Shown here in pieces: positions 26,617-34,380 of a stretch of 64,000 nt of DNA. The stretch is taken from positions 1 to 64,000 of the forward strand of contig NZ_JXQV01000008.1 in assembly GCF_000834635.1 (NCBI RefSeq), written 5' to 3'. How positions within the stretch are numbered: the first letter of the stretch is position 1; the number at the start of each line of letters is the position of its first letter. The DNA is from Agrobacterium tumefaciens (GTDB taxonomy: Bacteria; Pseudomonadota; Alphaproteobacteria; Rhizobiales; Rhizobiaceae). The position numbers and the translations under genes are program-made. The notes under the pieces are model-generated. The model was not told where the DNA came from. It was given only the letters and a program-made list of their open reading frames with translations, and ran no database searches.

Positions 26617-27453
26617 ATGCGCATCATGGGCAAAAAAGTCACGCTTGGAACAATCGCCGTCTATGCCACCATCATCGCCATCACCATCGTGACGCTGCTG
26701 CCATTTGTGTGGATGCTGTCTGCATCGCTCAAGCTAAGCCGCGATGTTTTCGCCTTTCCCATCGAGTGGATACCGTCGCAGCCGCGCTGGGAGAACTACA
26801 CCGAGATCTGGACAAAAATCCCGCTGGCGCTGTTCATCTACAACACGTCAAAACTGACGATCATCGTCACGATTATGCAGTTGCTGACCTCGAGTTTTGC
26901 GGCCTATGCCTTTGCGAAGCTGAACTTTCCCTACAAAAACACGCTGTTTCTGGGCTACATCGCCACCATCGCCATGCCTTGGCAGGTCTATATGGTGCCG
27001 CAGTTTTTGCTGATGCGTGAGTTCGGTCTCAACAACACCCACCTTGCACTGATTTTGCTGCAAGCCTTCACGGCCTTCGGCGTGTTCCTGATGCGGCAGT
27101 TCTACATGTCGATACCCAACGAACTCTGCGAAGCGGCGCGCATCGATGGTATGAACGAGTACCAGATTTGGGCGAAGATCATGCTGCCGCTTTCCAAGCC
27201 TGCGCTATCGACGCTGACGATCTTCACCTTCGTCACCACCTGGAACGACTTTCTGGGACCGATGATCTATCTGACGAAAACCGAGCTGAAGACCATCCAG
27301 ATCGGGCTTCGCATGTTCATTTCACAATATTCCGCCGAATACGGTCTGATCATGGCCGCATCGGTTGTGGCGTTGATCCCGGTGCTCATCGTTTTCCTGG
27401 CGCTGCAACGTTTCTTCGTCGAAGGCGTCGCCTCTTCCGGGATCAAGGGCTGA
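26617..27453 (+). CDS. Sugar ABC transporter permease (MalG/UgpE type)
   Basis: 278 residues from ATG 26617 with GGGAGG at 26602-26607; the frame is open upstream inside the previous gene. It has six membrane segments, the usual N-terminal LLPFVWMLSASLK, SSFAAYAFAKLNFPYKN and the EAA loop CEAARIDGMNEYQIWAKIMLP. It forms the CUT1 translocation pore with the preceding permease. The GH88 gene follows after 4 bases, so transport and oligosaccharide cleavage are made from one message. Confidence 0.92.
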   Translation: MRIMGKKVTLGTIAVYATIIAITIVTLLPFVWMLSASLKLSRDVFAFPIEWIPSQPRWENYTEIWTKIPLALFIYNTSKLTIIVTIMQLLTSSFAAYAFAKLNFPYKNTLFLGYIATIAMPWQVYMVPQFLLMREFGLNNTHLALILLQAFTAFGVFLMRQFYMSIPNELCEAARIDGMNEYQIWAKIMLPLSKPALSTLTIFTFVTTWNDFLGPMIYLTKTELKTIQIGLRMFISQYSAEYGLIMAASVVALIPVLIVFLALQRFFVEGVASSGIKG

Positions 27454-27457
27454 TATC

Positions 27458-28630
27458 ATGCTGCAAGTTCCAACCACGCAACCCAACCCGATCAGCGACG
27501 CCGAAATCAGTGCCGCGATGGCGACCGCTGTGGAGCAGGTGCGCCGCAATCTGCCGGAGTTTACTTACAAGGCGCAGAACCATTCGAGCGTTGGCAACGT
27601 CTATCCAGCCGTTGAAAACAACCAGTGGACTGCGGGCTTCTGGCCCGGCCAGGTTTGGCTTGCCTTCGAGCATACCGGCGACAAGGTCTTCCAATACGCA
27701 GCGCAGATACAGGTCCAGAGTTTTCTTCACCGTATCGAACATCGCATCGAGACAGACCACCATGACATGGGGTTTCTCTACTCGCCCTCCTGCATCTCTG
27801 CGTGGAAACTTGTGGGCGATGAAGATGGCGCACGCGCCGCCCTGATGGCAGCCGACCAATTGATGGAGCGGTTTCAGCCTGTTGGCCAGTTCATTCAGGC
27901 GTGGGGAGCCAAGGGCAACCCCAATGAATATCGCTACATCATCGATTGCCTGCTCAACCTGCCCCTTCTCTATTGGGCAGCGGAGCGGACGGGTCGGGAA
28001 GACTATCGCACCATTGCCTTGGCGCATGCCCGCACGACGCTAGCGCATTCGGTCCGCCCAGATGATTCCACCTATCACACATTTTACATGGACCCTGAAA
28101 CCGGAGCGCCGGTGCGGGGAGTGACGAAGCAGGGATATAGCGACGAAAGCTACTGGGCGCGGGGTCAGGCCTGGGGCATTGCCGGCATGGCGTTTTCCTA
28201 TCGCTATGAGCGCCTACCAGCCTATCGCGATGCTTTTGAGCGGCTGCTCGCCTTTTACCTGAAGCGTCTGCCAGACGATCTTGTGCCCTATTGGGATCTG
28301 GTCTTTTCAGACGGGGACAATGAGCCGCGTGACAGCTCGGCAGCGGCTATCGTTGCCTGCGGCCTGCTGGAAATGGCCGATCTGGAAGAGCCCGAAAAGG
28401 CGGAACAATATCGCGATCTGGCCCGGCGCATGATGAAAAGCCTCGTTGATGGCTATTCAGTCAAAGACCCTGCGATATCCAACGGGCAGCTTCTCCACGG
28501 CACATATTCGAAGAAGACACCGCATAACACCTGCCGCGGTGAAGGTGTCGATGAATGCGTGTCCTGGGGTGATTATTATTATCTGGAAGCACTGACGCGT
28601 CTTTCGCGCAAGTGGGCATCCTACTGGTGA
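27458..28630 (+). CDS. Unsaturated glucuronyl hydrolase, glycoside hydrolase family 88
   Basis: 390 residues, close to Bacillus UGL (377). WTAGFWPGQVWLAFEHTGD, TDHHDMGFLYSPS and YIIDCLLNLPLLYWAAE are GH88 signatures. D103 and D163 sit where Bacillus UGL has its catalytic Asp pair (D88 and D149). SYWARGQAWGIAGMA and the C-terminal CVSWGDYYYLEALTRL also fit. The enzyme hydrates the 4,5-double bond left by polysaccharide lyases and releases the unsaturated uronic acid. There is no signal peptide, so it acts in the cytoplasm after import. It is the strongest clue that the locus handles uronate-containing oligosaccharides. Confidence 0.93.
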   Translation: MLQVPTTQPNPISDAEISAAMATAVEQVRRNLPEFTYKAQNHSSVGNVYPAVENNQWTAGFWPGQVWLAFEHTGDKVFQYAAQIQVQSFLHRIEHRIETDHHDMGFLYSPSCISAWKLVGDEDGARAALMAADQLMERFQPVGQFIQAWGAKGNPNEYRYIIDCLLNLPLLYWAAERTGREDYRTIALAHARTTLAHSVRPDDSTYHTFYMDPETGAPVRGVTKQGYSDESYWARGQAWGIAGMAFSYRYERLPAYRDAFERLLAFYLKRLPDDLVPYWDLVFSDGDNEPRDSSAAAIVACGLLEMADLEEPEKAEQYRDLARRMMKSLVDGYSVKDPAISNGQLLHGTYSKKTPHNTCRGEGVDECVSWGDYYYLEALTRLSRKWASYW

Positions 28631-28645
28631 GCGCGTGAGGGAACA

Positions 28646-29755
28646 ATGGCAAGCATTTCGCTAAAAAAACTGAACAAGACCTTTGGCGCGCTCAAGGTCG
28701 TTCACGATATTGATCTGGAAATTGCCGATAAGGAATTCATCATTCTGGTTGGCCCATCTGGCTGCGGCAAGTCCACAACCTTGCGCATGATTGCTGGTCT
28801 GGAGGAAATCTCCGGTGGTGAGCTTCGCATTGGCGATGATGTGATGAACGATGTGCCGTCCAAGGATCGCGACATTGCCATGGTGTTCCAGAACTATGCG
28901 CTTTATCCGCATATGACGGTTTACAAGAACATGGCGTTTGGTCTGCAACTGCGCAAAGCACCGCGTGATTTCATTGACGAAAAAGTCAAGGAAGCGGCCA
29001 ATATTCTCGATATTACCCATCTCTTGAACCGCAAACCAAAAGCGCTTTCAGGCGGGCAGCGCCAGCGTGTGGCGCTGGGCCGTGCGATGGTTCGCAACCC
29101 GGAAGTCTTTCTTCTGGACGAGCCGCTGTCCAACCTGGATGCAAAGCTGCGCGGCACGATGCGCGCCGAAATCAGCAAGCTGCACAAACGGCTGGATGCG
29201 ACCTTTATTTACGTGACGCATGACCAGATCGAAGCCATGACGATGGCGGATCGCATCGTGGTCATGAAGGACGGGCACATTCAGCAGGTGGACACACCGC
29301 AGAACCTTTATGACCGACCCATCAACATGTTCGTTGCCGGTTTCATCGGCGCACCGCAGATGAACATGCTGCCGGTCACGTTAAAGCGTGTCGGTGAACG
29401 GTTCACGGCAGTCTTCAACGGAAAACCCATGCCTCTGCCCGCCAATATCGATGCCGAAAGGCTGCGGCCTTATGAGAATAAAGACGTGATCCTTGGCATC
29501 CGCCCGGAGAATTTTCACGAGTTTGCGCCAGCAGATATAGATGCGGCCAATACCGTGCCGTTCAACGCATCACTGGAACTCGCCGAACCGATGGGATCTG
29601 AGGTTCATCTCAATCTCGTGGCCAGCGGGAAGGCGCTTATTGCGCGCGTATCTCCGCGTTTCCGGGGCAAAATAGGCGATGACATTACACTCGTGGCCGA
29701 CCTGACCGGCGCGCAGCTGTTCGACCCGGAAACGGAACGTTCCATTCTCTACTAA
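28646..29755 (+). CDS. Sugar ABC transporter ATP-binding protein (UgpC/MsmK/MalK type)
   Basis: 369 residues. Walker A GPSGCGKST, Q-loop MVFQNYALYPHMTV, signature LSGGQRQRVALGRA, Walker B VFLLDEPLSNLD and the switch His in YVTHDQIEAMTMAD are all present. A C-terminal TOBE/OB regulatory region follows (GIRPENFHEF, LAEPMGSEVHLNL). This is the energising subunit of the CUT1 importer encoded around it. The preceding GH88 stop is 15 bases away, so it lies in the same operon. Confidence 0.94.
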   Translation: MASISLKKLNKTFGALKVVHDIDLEIADKEFIILVGPSGCGKSTTLRMIAGLEEISGGELRIGDDVMNDVPSKDRDIAMVFQNYALYPHMTVYKNMAFGLQLRKAPRDFIDEKVKEAANILDITHLLNRKPKALSGGQRQRVALGRAMVRNPEVFLLDEPLSNLDAKLRGTMRAEISKLHKRLDATFIYVTHDQIEAMTMADRIVVMKDGHIQQVDTPQNLYDRPINMFVAGFIGAPQMNMLPVTLKRVGERFTAVFNGKPMPLPANIDAERLRPYENKDVILGIRPENFHEFAPADIDAANTVPFNASLELAEPMGSEVHLNLVASGKALIARVSPRFRGKIGDDITLVADLTGAQLFDPETERSILY

Positions 29756-29770
29756 ACCGCTGGGAGGCGC

Positions 29771-30472
29771 ATGATGCAATGGCTTGAAGGACTGTGGACA
29801 AGGGAGGGAGCCGGGATCGACAAGGATGCCCCGCGCGCCACTGGCCTTGCCCTGTTCTTCGACATTCTCAAACGGGAATGGTGGGAACTGGTGAAGCTCA
29901 ATCTGCTCTTCCTGATAGCCAGCCTGCTTGTGGTTACAATCCCGGCGGCAACGCTGGCCATGGCACGGGTTTCACGCTCCATCGTTGCGGATGAAAACAC
30001 CTATTTGCTAAGCGATTTTACAGAAGCATTTCGGCGCTACGCATTTCGCGGCACCCTTCTTGTTGCTGTCTGCGCGTTGGTGATGGCTGCTGGCATATAC
30101 GCCGTCACAACCTACGCAAAATTGGTGCCGAATGCACTGGTCTACGCCCTGCCATTGGCGATCAGTATCATCATGACCCTTTTTGTCACCTTGGCCTCGG
30201 CCTATGCCATCGTGCTCACTGTCACGCACGAGCTTTCGCTTGCAAGCCTTTTTCGGCGGGCGGCTCTTCTCACATTGGTAAAAACCTTGCCTATGTTGGC
30301 GGCGCTCGGTTTCGTGGCCGCGCTCTGGCTCGCGCATATCCTGCTTTATCCGGTGTCGGTCTTCATGCCCGCCACAATCAATTTTTCGCTTGGCATGTTT
30401 GCGGTCTGCTTTGCTGCAGCGCAGGCGCAGAACTCTTGCGTTACAGGGACACGTTACTCACAAGACCACTAA
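29771..30472 (+). CDS. DUF624 (YesL-like) membrane protein
   Basis: 233 residues. GGGAGG at 29762-29767 suits the second ATG (29774) slightly better than the first. There are five or six hydrophobic segments (LLFLIASLLVVTIPAATLAMA, LLVAVCALVMAAGIYAV, LPLAISIIMTLFVTLASAYAIVL and two more) after a charged start FFDILKREWWELVKLN, the DUF624/YesL pattern. YesL-type proteins recur next to ABC importers for plant cell-wall or uronate oligosaccharides, but their function is unknown. Here it sits between the ATPase and the binding protein, so it may be an accessory importer subunit. Confidence 0.75.
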   Translation: MMQWLEGLWTREGAGIDKDAPRATGLALFFDILKREWWELVKLNLLFLIASLLVVTIPAATLAMARVSRSIVADENTYLLSDFTEAFRRYAFRGTLLVAVCALVMAAGIYAVTTYAKLVPNALVYALPLAISIIMTLFVTLASAYAIVLTVTHELSLASLFRRAALLTLVKTLPMLAALGFVAALWLAHILLYPVSVFMPATINFSLGMFAVCFAAAQAQNSCVTGTRYSQDH

Positions 30473-30503
30473 AAATCGAACACAGTCCGGGAGGAAACCG
30501 ACT

Positions 30504-31784
30504 ATGGAATTCAACACCACACGACGTGCATTCGCTTTGGCCACCGCAGGCATCAGCATCGCCATGAGCATGGGAGGCGCGGCCTTTGCGCAGAGCGATG
30601 CGCCTGTCACGCTCAAATGGGCGCTCTGGGATCTCGACAAGGGCGCCTATTTCAAACCGCTGATGGATGCCTACAAAGCCAAGCACCCCAATGTCAGCTT
30701 CGAGCCTGTCGATCTCGGTTCGCAGGACTACACGCAGATGATTTCGACGCAGCTGACCGGCGGCTCCAAAGACATCGACATCGTCACCATCAAGGATGTT
30801 CCCGGCTATGCCAACCTTGTGCGTGCCGGAAACATCACCGATCTCAGCAGCTATATGAAAGACCAGAAGATCGACCCGAAAGGATATGGCGGTCTAATTG
30901 AGGAAATGACGGTCGAAGGCAAGATCTACGCCTTGCCGTTCCGCTCGGATTTCTGGATCGTCTATTACAACAAGGACATCTTCGACAAGGCAGGCGTCCC
31001 CTACCCCACCAATGATATGACATGGGCACAGTTTGATGAGATCGCCACCAAGCTCAAGGGCGGCATGGGGGCAAACCGCGTCTACGGCGCGCTGCTTCAC
31101 ACATGGCGCTCAACCGTTCAACTGCCCGGTATTCAGGATGGCAAGCAGACGCTGGTGGATGGAAATTACACGTTTCTGAAGCCCTGGTACGAGCGCGCGC
31201 TTGCGCTACAAAAGAGCGGCGCAATCCCCTCCTACGCATCGCTGAAGACCTCCAACACACACTATTCTGCCCTGTTCTTCAACGGCACCATTGGCATGCT
31301 TCCCATGGGAACATGGTTCATGGGAACGCAGATCGCCAAGGTAAAATCGGGCGAATCCAAAAGCGCCAATTGGGGCATCGTGAAGTTCCCGCATCCCGAT
31401 GGTGTGGTAGCAGGCACGACCGCTGCGCAGATTTCAGGCCTCTCGGTCAATTCCAACTCCGCGCATAAGGAAGCAGCACTTGATTTCATCAAGTTCGTGA
31501 CCGGCCCAGAAGGTGCCGCCATCGTGGCCTCGACAGGCACATTCCCGGCGCTACGCTCTGACACTGTCGCGCAGACCATCGCAGCCCTCCCTGGCTTCCC
31601 ACAAGACCAGAACAGCAAGGATGCGCTGAAAGCTGGCAAGGCCTATCTGGAAATGGCCGTCAACCCGAATGCCGCAAAGATCGAGGTTGTTCTGAACCGC
31701 GTCCATGATGCGCTGATGACCGACAATATCTCTATCGAAGATGGCATCAAGGACATGGACGATGGCGTAAAAGCCATCAAATAA
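30504..31784 (+). CDS. Extracellular solute-binding protein family 1 of the oligosaccharide importer
   Basis: 426 residues from ATG 30504, with GGGAGGAAA upstream. The signal peptide has an RR pair (TTRRAFALATAGISIAMSM...AAFA/QSDAP), so Tat export is possible. The mature part has the family-1 fold (LKWALWDLDKGAYFKPLMDAYKAKHP cut by strands, PFRSDFWIVYYNKDIFDKAGVPYP, NGTIGMLPMGTWFMG, EAALDFIKFVTGPEGA). It delivers oligosaccharide to the two permeases encoded upstream. It is the last gene before a strong terminator. Confidence 0.92.
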   Translation: MEFNTTRRAFALATAGISIAMSMGGAAFAQSDAPVTLKWALWDLDKGAYFKPLMDAYKAKHPNVSFEPVDLGSQDYTQMISTQLTGGSKDIDIVTIKDVPGYANLVRAGNITDLSSYMKDQKIDPKGYGGLIEEMTVEGKIYALPFRSDFWIVYYNKDIFDKAGVPYPTNDMTWAQFDEIATKLKGGMGANRVYGALLHTWRSTVQLPGIQDGKQTLVDGNYTFLKPWYERALALQKSGAIPSYASLKTSNTHYSALFFNGTIGMLPMGTWFMGTQIAKVKSGESKSANWGIVKFPHPDGVVAGTTAAQISGLSVNSNSAHKEAALDFIKFVTGPEGAAIVASTGTFPALRSDTVAQTIAALPGFPQDQNSKDALKAGKAYLEMAVNPNAAKIEVVLNRVHDALMTDNISIEDGIKDMDDGVKAIK

Positions 31785-31790
31785 ACAACA

Positions 31791-31824
31791 GGCGGTCGCG
31801 GGGGCACCTCGCGACCGCCGTTTT
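31791..31824 (+). terminator. Rho-independent terminator after the importer operon
   Basis: GGCGGTCGCG (31791-31800) and CGCGACCGCC (31810-31819) form a 10-base-pair GC-rich stem with a 9-base loop, followed by GTTTTC. It separates the binding-protein gene from the DUF2264 gene only 30 bases further on, so the latter may depend on read-through. Confidence 0.8.
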
Positions 31825-31849
31825 CATGATCCCAATTGGAAGATTTGCC

Positions 31850-33697
31850 GTGCATCACGATAGCGCCAAGGCCAACCCGCTTTTTCACAATCCGCTACAG
31901 ACGCGGGACGATCTTGCAAAAGCGGTGATGGATCTTTTCAATCCGCTTCTGCCGTATTTTTCCGAAGGCGGCGCGAGAGTGCGGCTGAGTGCAACGGGGG
32001 CAATATTCGATTTTCCTGCTGCCGAGCTTGAGGGTTTTGCACGGCCGCTCTGGGGTATCGTTCCCCTGGCCGCAGGCGGATACGATTTTCCGTATTGGGA
32101 CCTCTACCGGCGCGGATTGGCGAATGGCACCAACCCTCACCACGACGAATATTGGGGCGATGTCTCAGACAGAAACCAGCGATTGGTAGAGCTGGCGGCG
32201 ATTGGTTTTGCGCTGGCGATGGTGCCACAGCACATCTGGGAGCCATTGAGCGAGACCGACAAACAGGTTGTTTCCGCCTATCTTCTGGCTGCGCGTGAAT
32301 GCGAGTTCGTTGATAATAACTGGAAATTCTTCCGCGTGCTGATCGATCTCGGTCTCACACGGGTCGGGGTCAATTTCGACACGTCCAAAACGCACGCCTA
32401 TCTCGATGAACTGGAAACGTTCGACATCGGCGATGGCTGGTACCGCGATGGGCCGGTGCGTCGGGTTGACCACTACGTCCCCTTCGCCATTCACTTTTAC
32501 GGCTTGATCTATACCGTTCTTGCCCATGGCGATGATGAGCGAAAGACGCGATTGCTTCAGCGTTCCAGAACCCTCGCCAGCGACATCCGCCACTGGTTTG
32601 GCCCAGACGGCGCATCGCTCGCATTCGGGCGCAGCCAGACCTATCGTTTCGCCGCAGGCGGTTTCTGGGGCGGGCTTGCCTTTGCCAATCTGGAGGCTCT
32701 GCCGTGGTCTGAGACCAAAGGCTATTACATGCGCCACATCAGATGGTGGTCAAAGCTGCCGATCTGTGACCGCGATGGCGTGCTATCCATCGGTTATGGC
32801 TATCCCAACCTATTGATGAGCGAGAGCTACAACTCCCCCTGCTCGCCCTATTGGGCGCTCAAGTTCTTTCTACCTCTGGCACTTCCCGCCGACCATCCGT
32901 TCTGGACAGCGCCAGAAGCCGAGCCTGAAACATTTGCCGAACCGATCCCTTTGCCCAAACCCGGAATGGTCGCATTCCACACATCAGGCAATGTGGTCGT
33001 TCTCTCTTCCGGCCAGCAGCATGACAAGATGCGCGGCGCGCAGGAGAAATATTCGAAATTCGTATACTCCACACGCTATGCCTTCAACATAGAGGCAGAC
33101 GACCGCCACTTTGCTGCGGCCAGTTTCGATGGCATGCTGGGTCTATCGGACGATGGCATTCATTTCCGCACACGCGAGACGATGGAAGAGGCACTCATCG
33201 CAGGCGACCACCTGTATTCGCGCTGGCGACCGTGGCGGGATGTGGTGGTCGAGACATGGCTCATACCGCAAATCCCTTGGCATGTGAGAGTTCACCGGAT
33301 CCAAACACCCTACGGCTTAGAAACATCCGAAGGCGGTTTTGCCATAGAACGCGCCGACCTCAACCGCGATACGACAGAAATCAGCAATGGCAGAGCCATC
33401 TGCTTTGGTCAGCAAGATATCAGCGCAATTGTCGATCTATCGCCTGGATCGCTGCGCGATGGCTTGGCTCATCAGGCGATAGCCAACACCAATCTCATCC
33501 ATCCTCGGACGCTGGTGCCGCAACTGCGCGGGGCAATCGCAGCTGGTGAAACCATTCTGATAACGGCTGCCATGGCTTTGCCTTTGGACGACCAAGCCAA
33601 AGCGGCTCTGGCCAAAGCTCCGACTGCACCTGACCTTGTCGCGTTGGAAAATCTCTTCCGCGCTGGTGGCAAGCGGGTGGATGCGTTCGCGCTCTAA
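31850..33697 (+). CDS. DUF2264-family protein
   Basis: 615 residues from GTG 31850, with GGAAGA at 6-base spacing. The ATG at 31826 would place its ribosome site inside the terminator stem. Conserved-looking features are FARPLWGIVPLAAGG, DRNQRLVELAAIGFALAM, DNNWKFFRVLIDLGL, DGWYRDGPVRRVDHYVPFAIHFYGLIY and FGRSQTYRFAAGGFWGGLAFA, an (alpha/alpha) toroid-like pattern seen in DUF2264 proteins and in lyases of similar fold. There is no signal peptide. Position after the importer suggests a cytoplasmic enzyme on the imported oligosaccharide, possibly a second lyase or hydrolase; I do not know the reaction. Its stop overlaps the kdpE stop. Confidence 0.8.
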   Translation: MHHDSAKANPLFHNPLQTRDDLAKAVMDLFNPLLPYFSEGGARVRLSATGAIFDFPAAELEGFARPLWGIVPLAAGGYDFPYWDLYRRGLANGTNPHHDEYWGDVSDRNQRLVELAAIGFALAMVPQHIWEPLSETDKQVVSAYLLAARECEFVDNNWKFFRVLIDLGLTRVGVNFDTSKTHAYLDELETFDIGDGWYRDGPVRRVDHYVPFAIHFYGLIYTVLAHGDDERKTRLLQRSRTLASDIRHWFGPDGASLAFGRSQTYRFAAGGFWGGLAFANLEALPWSETKGYYMRHIRWWSKLPICDRDGVLSIGYGYPNLLMSESYNSPCSPYWALKFFLPLALPADHPFWTAPEAEPETFAEPIPLPKPGMVAFHTSGNVVVLSSGQQHDKMRGAQEKYSKFVYSTRYAFNIEADDRHFAAASFDGMLGLSDDGIHFRTRETMEEALIAGDHLYSRWRPWRDVVVETWLIPQIPWHVRVHRIQTPYGLETSEGGFAIERADLNRDTTEISNGRAICFGQQDISAIVDLSPGSLRDGLAHQAIANTNLIHPRTLVPQLRGAIAAGETILITAAMALPLDDQAKAALAKAPTAPDLVALENLFRAGGKRVDAFAL

Positions 33698-34380
33698 TCG
33701 CTAATCAGGCGGTATCCGACACCGGGTTCCGTCTGAACGATCTTTGGCTGGGTCGGATCACGCTCAATCTTCTGGCGAAGCTGGCCAATGAAGACACGCA
33801 GATAATGCAGGTCTTCTTCGTGGGCAGGCCCCCATACAGAGGTCAGCAATGTGCGATGTGTGACGACGCGACCGGCATGCTGCGAAAGTAGGGTCAGCAG
33901 ATCGTATTCCTTAGGCGTCAGGCGAATGGATTGGCCGTTTCTCGAGACTATGCGCTGCACCACATCGATCAGCAACCCATCCGCATGGACGACGGTTGGC
34001 GCTTTACCGGCATTTGCCCGGTGGCGCATGGCGGTTCTTATGCGGGCAGTTAACTCGCCGATACCAAACGGCTTTTCGATGTAGTCGTCGGCGCCCAGGT
34101 CAAGGGCAGCAATCTTCTCCACCTCGCGGTCGCGCGCCGAGAGAATGATAATGGGAATGTCAGACCAGCCGCGAAGGCTTGTTATCACGTCCTTGCCGTC
34201 CATATCCGGCAAGCCGAGATCAAGGATCACGGCATCTGGCGCAGCGGTTGCAACGGCTTTTAGCGCATCGGCACCATTCTCGGCCTCAATGACATCATAA
34301 CCGGCGGCAACCAGCGCTGGCCGCAGAAATCGCCGGATCTGTGGTTCGTCATCTACAATGAGAATACGGGCAAGTGTCAT
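33694..34380 (-). CDS. kdpE: KdpE response regulator
   Basis: 228 residues. Receiver with DD at 10-11, phospho-acceptor D54 (VILDLGLPDMDG) and KPF. It is followed by an OmpR-type winged helix (IRLTPKEYDLLTLLSQHAGRVVTHRTLL, VWGPAHEEDLHYLRVFIGQLRQKIE). WGPAHEEDLHYLRVF is the KdpE signature. It activates kdp transcription when phosphorylated by KdpD. It overlaps kdpD by 4 bases and converges on the DUF2264 gene with a 4-base overlap of stop codons. Confidence 0.96.
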   Translation of the reverse strand: MTLARILIVDDEPQIRRFLRPALVAAGYDVIEAENGADALKAVATAAPDAVILDLGLPDMDGKDVITSLRGWSDIPIIILSARDREVEKIAALDLGADDYIEKPFGIGELTARIRTAMRHRANAGKAPTVVHADGLLIDVVQRIVSRNGQSIRLTPKEYDLLTLLSQHAGRVVTHRTLLTSVWGPAHEEDLHYLRVFIGQLRQKIERDPTQPKIVQTEPGVGYRLISD

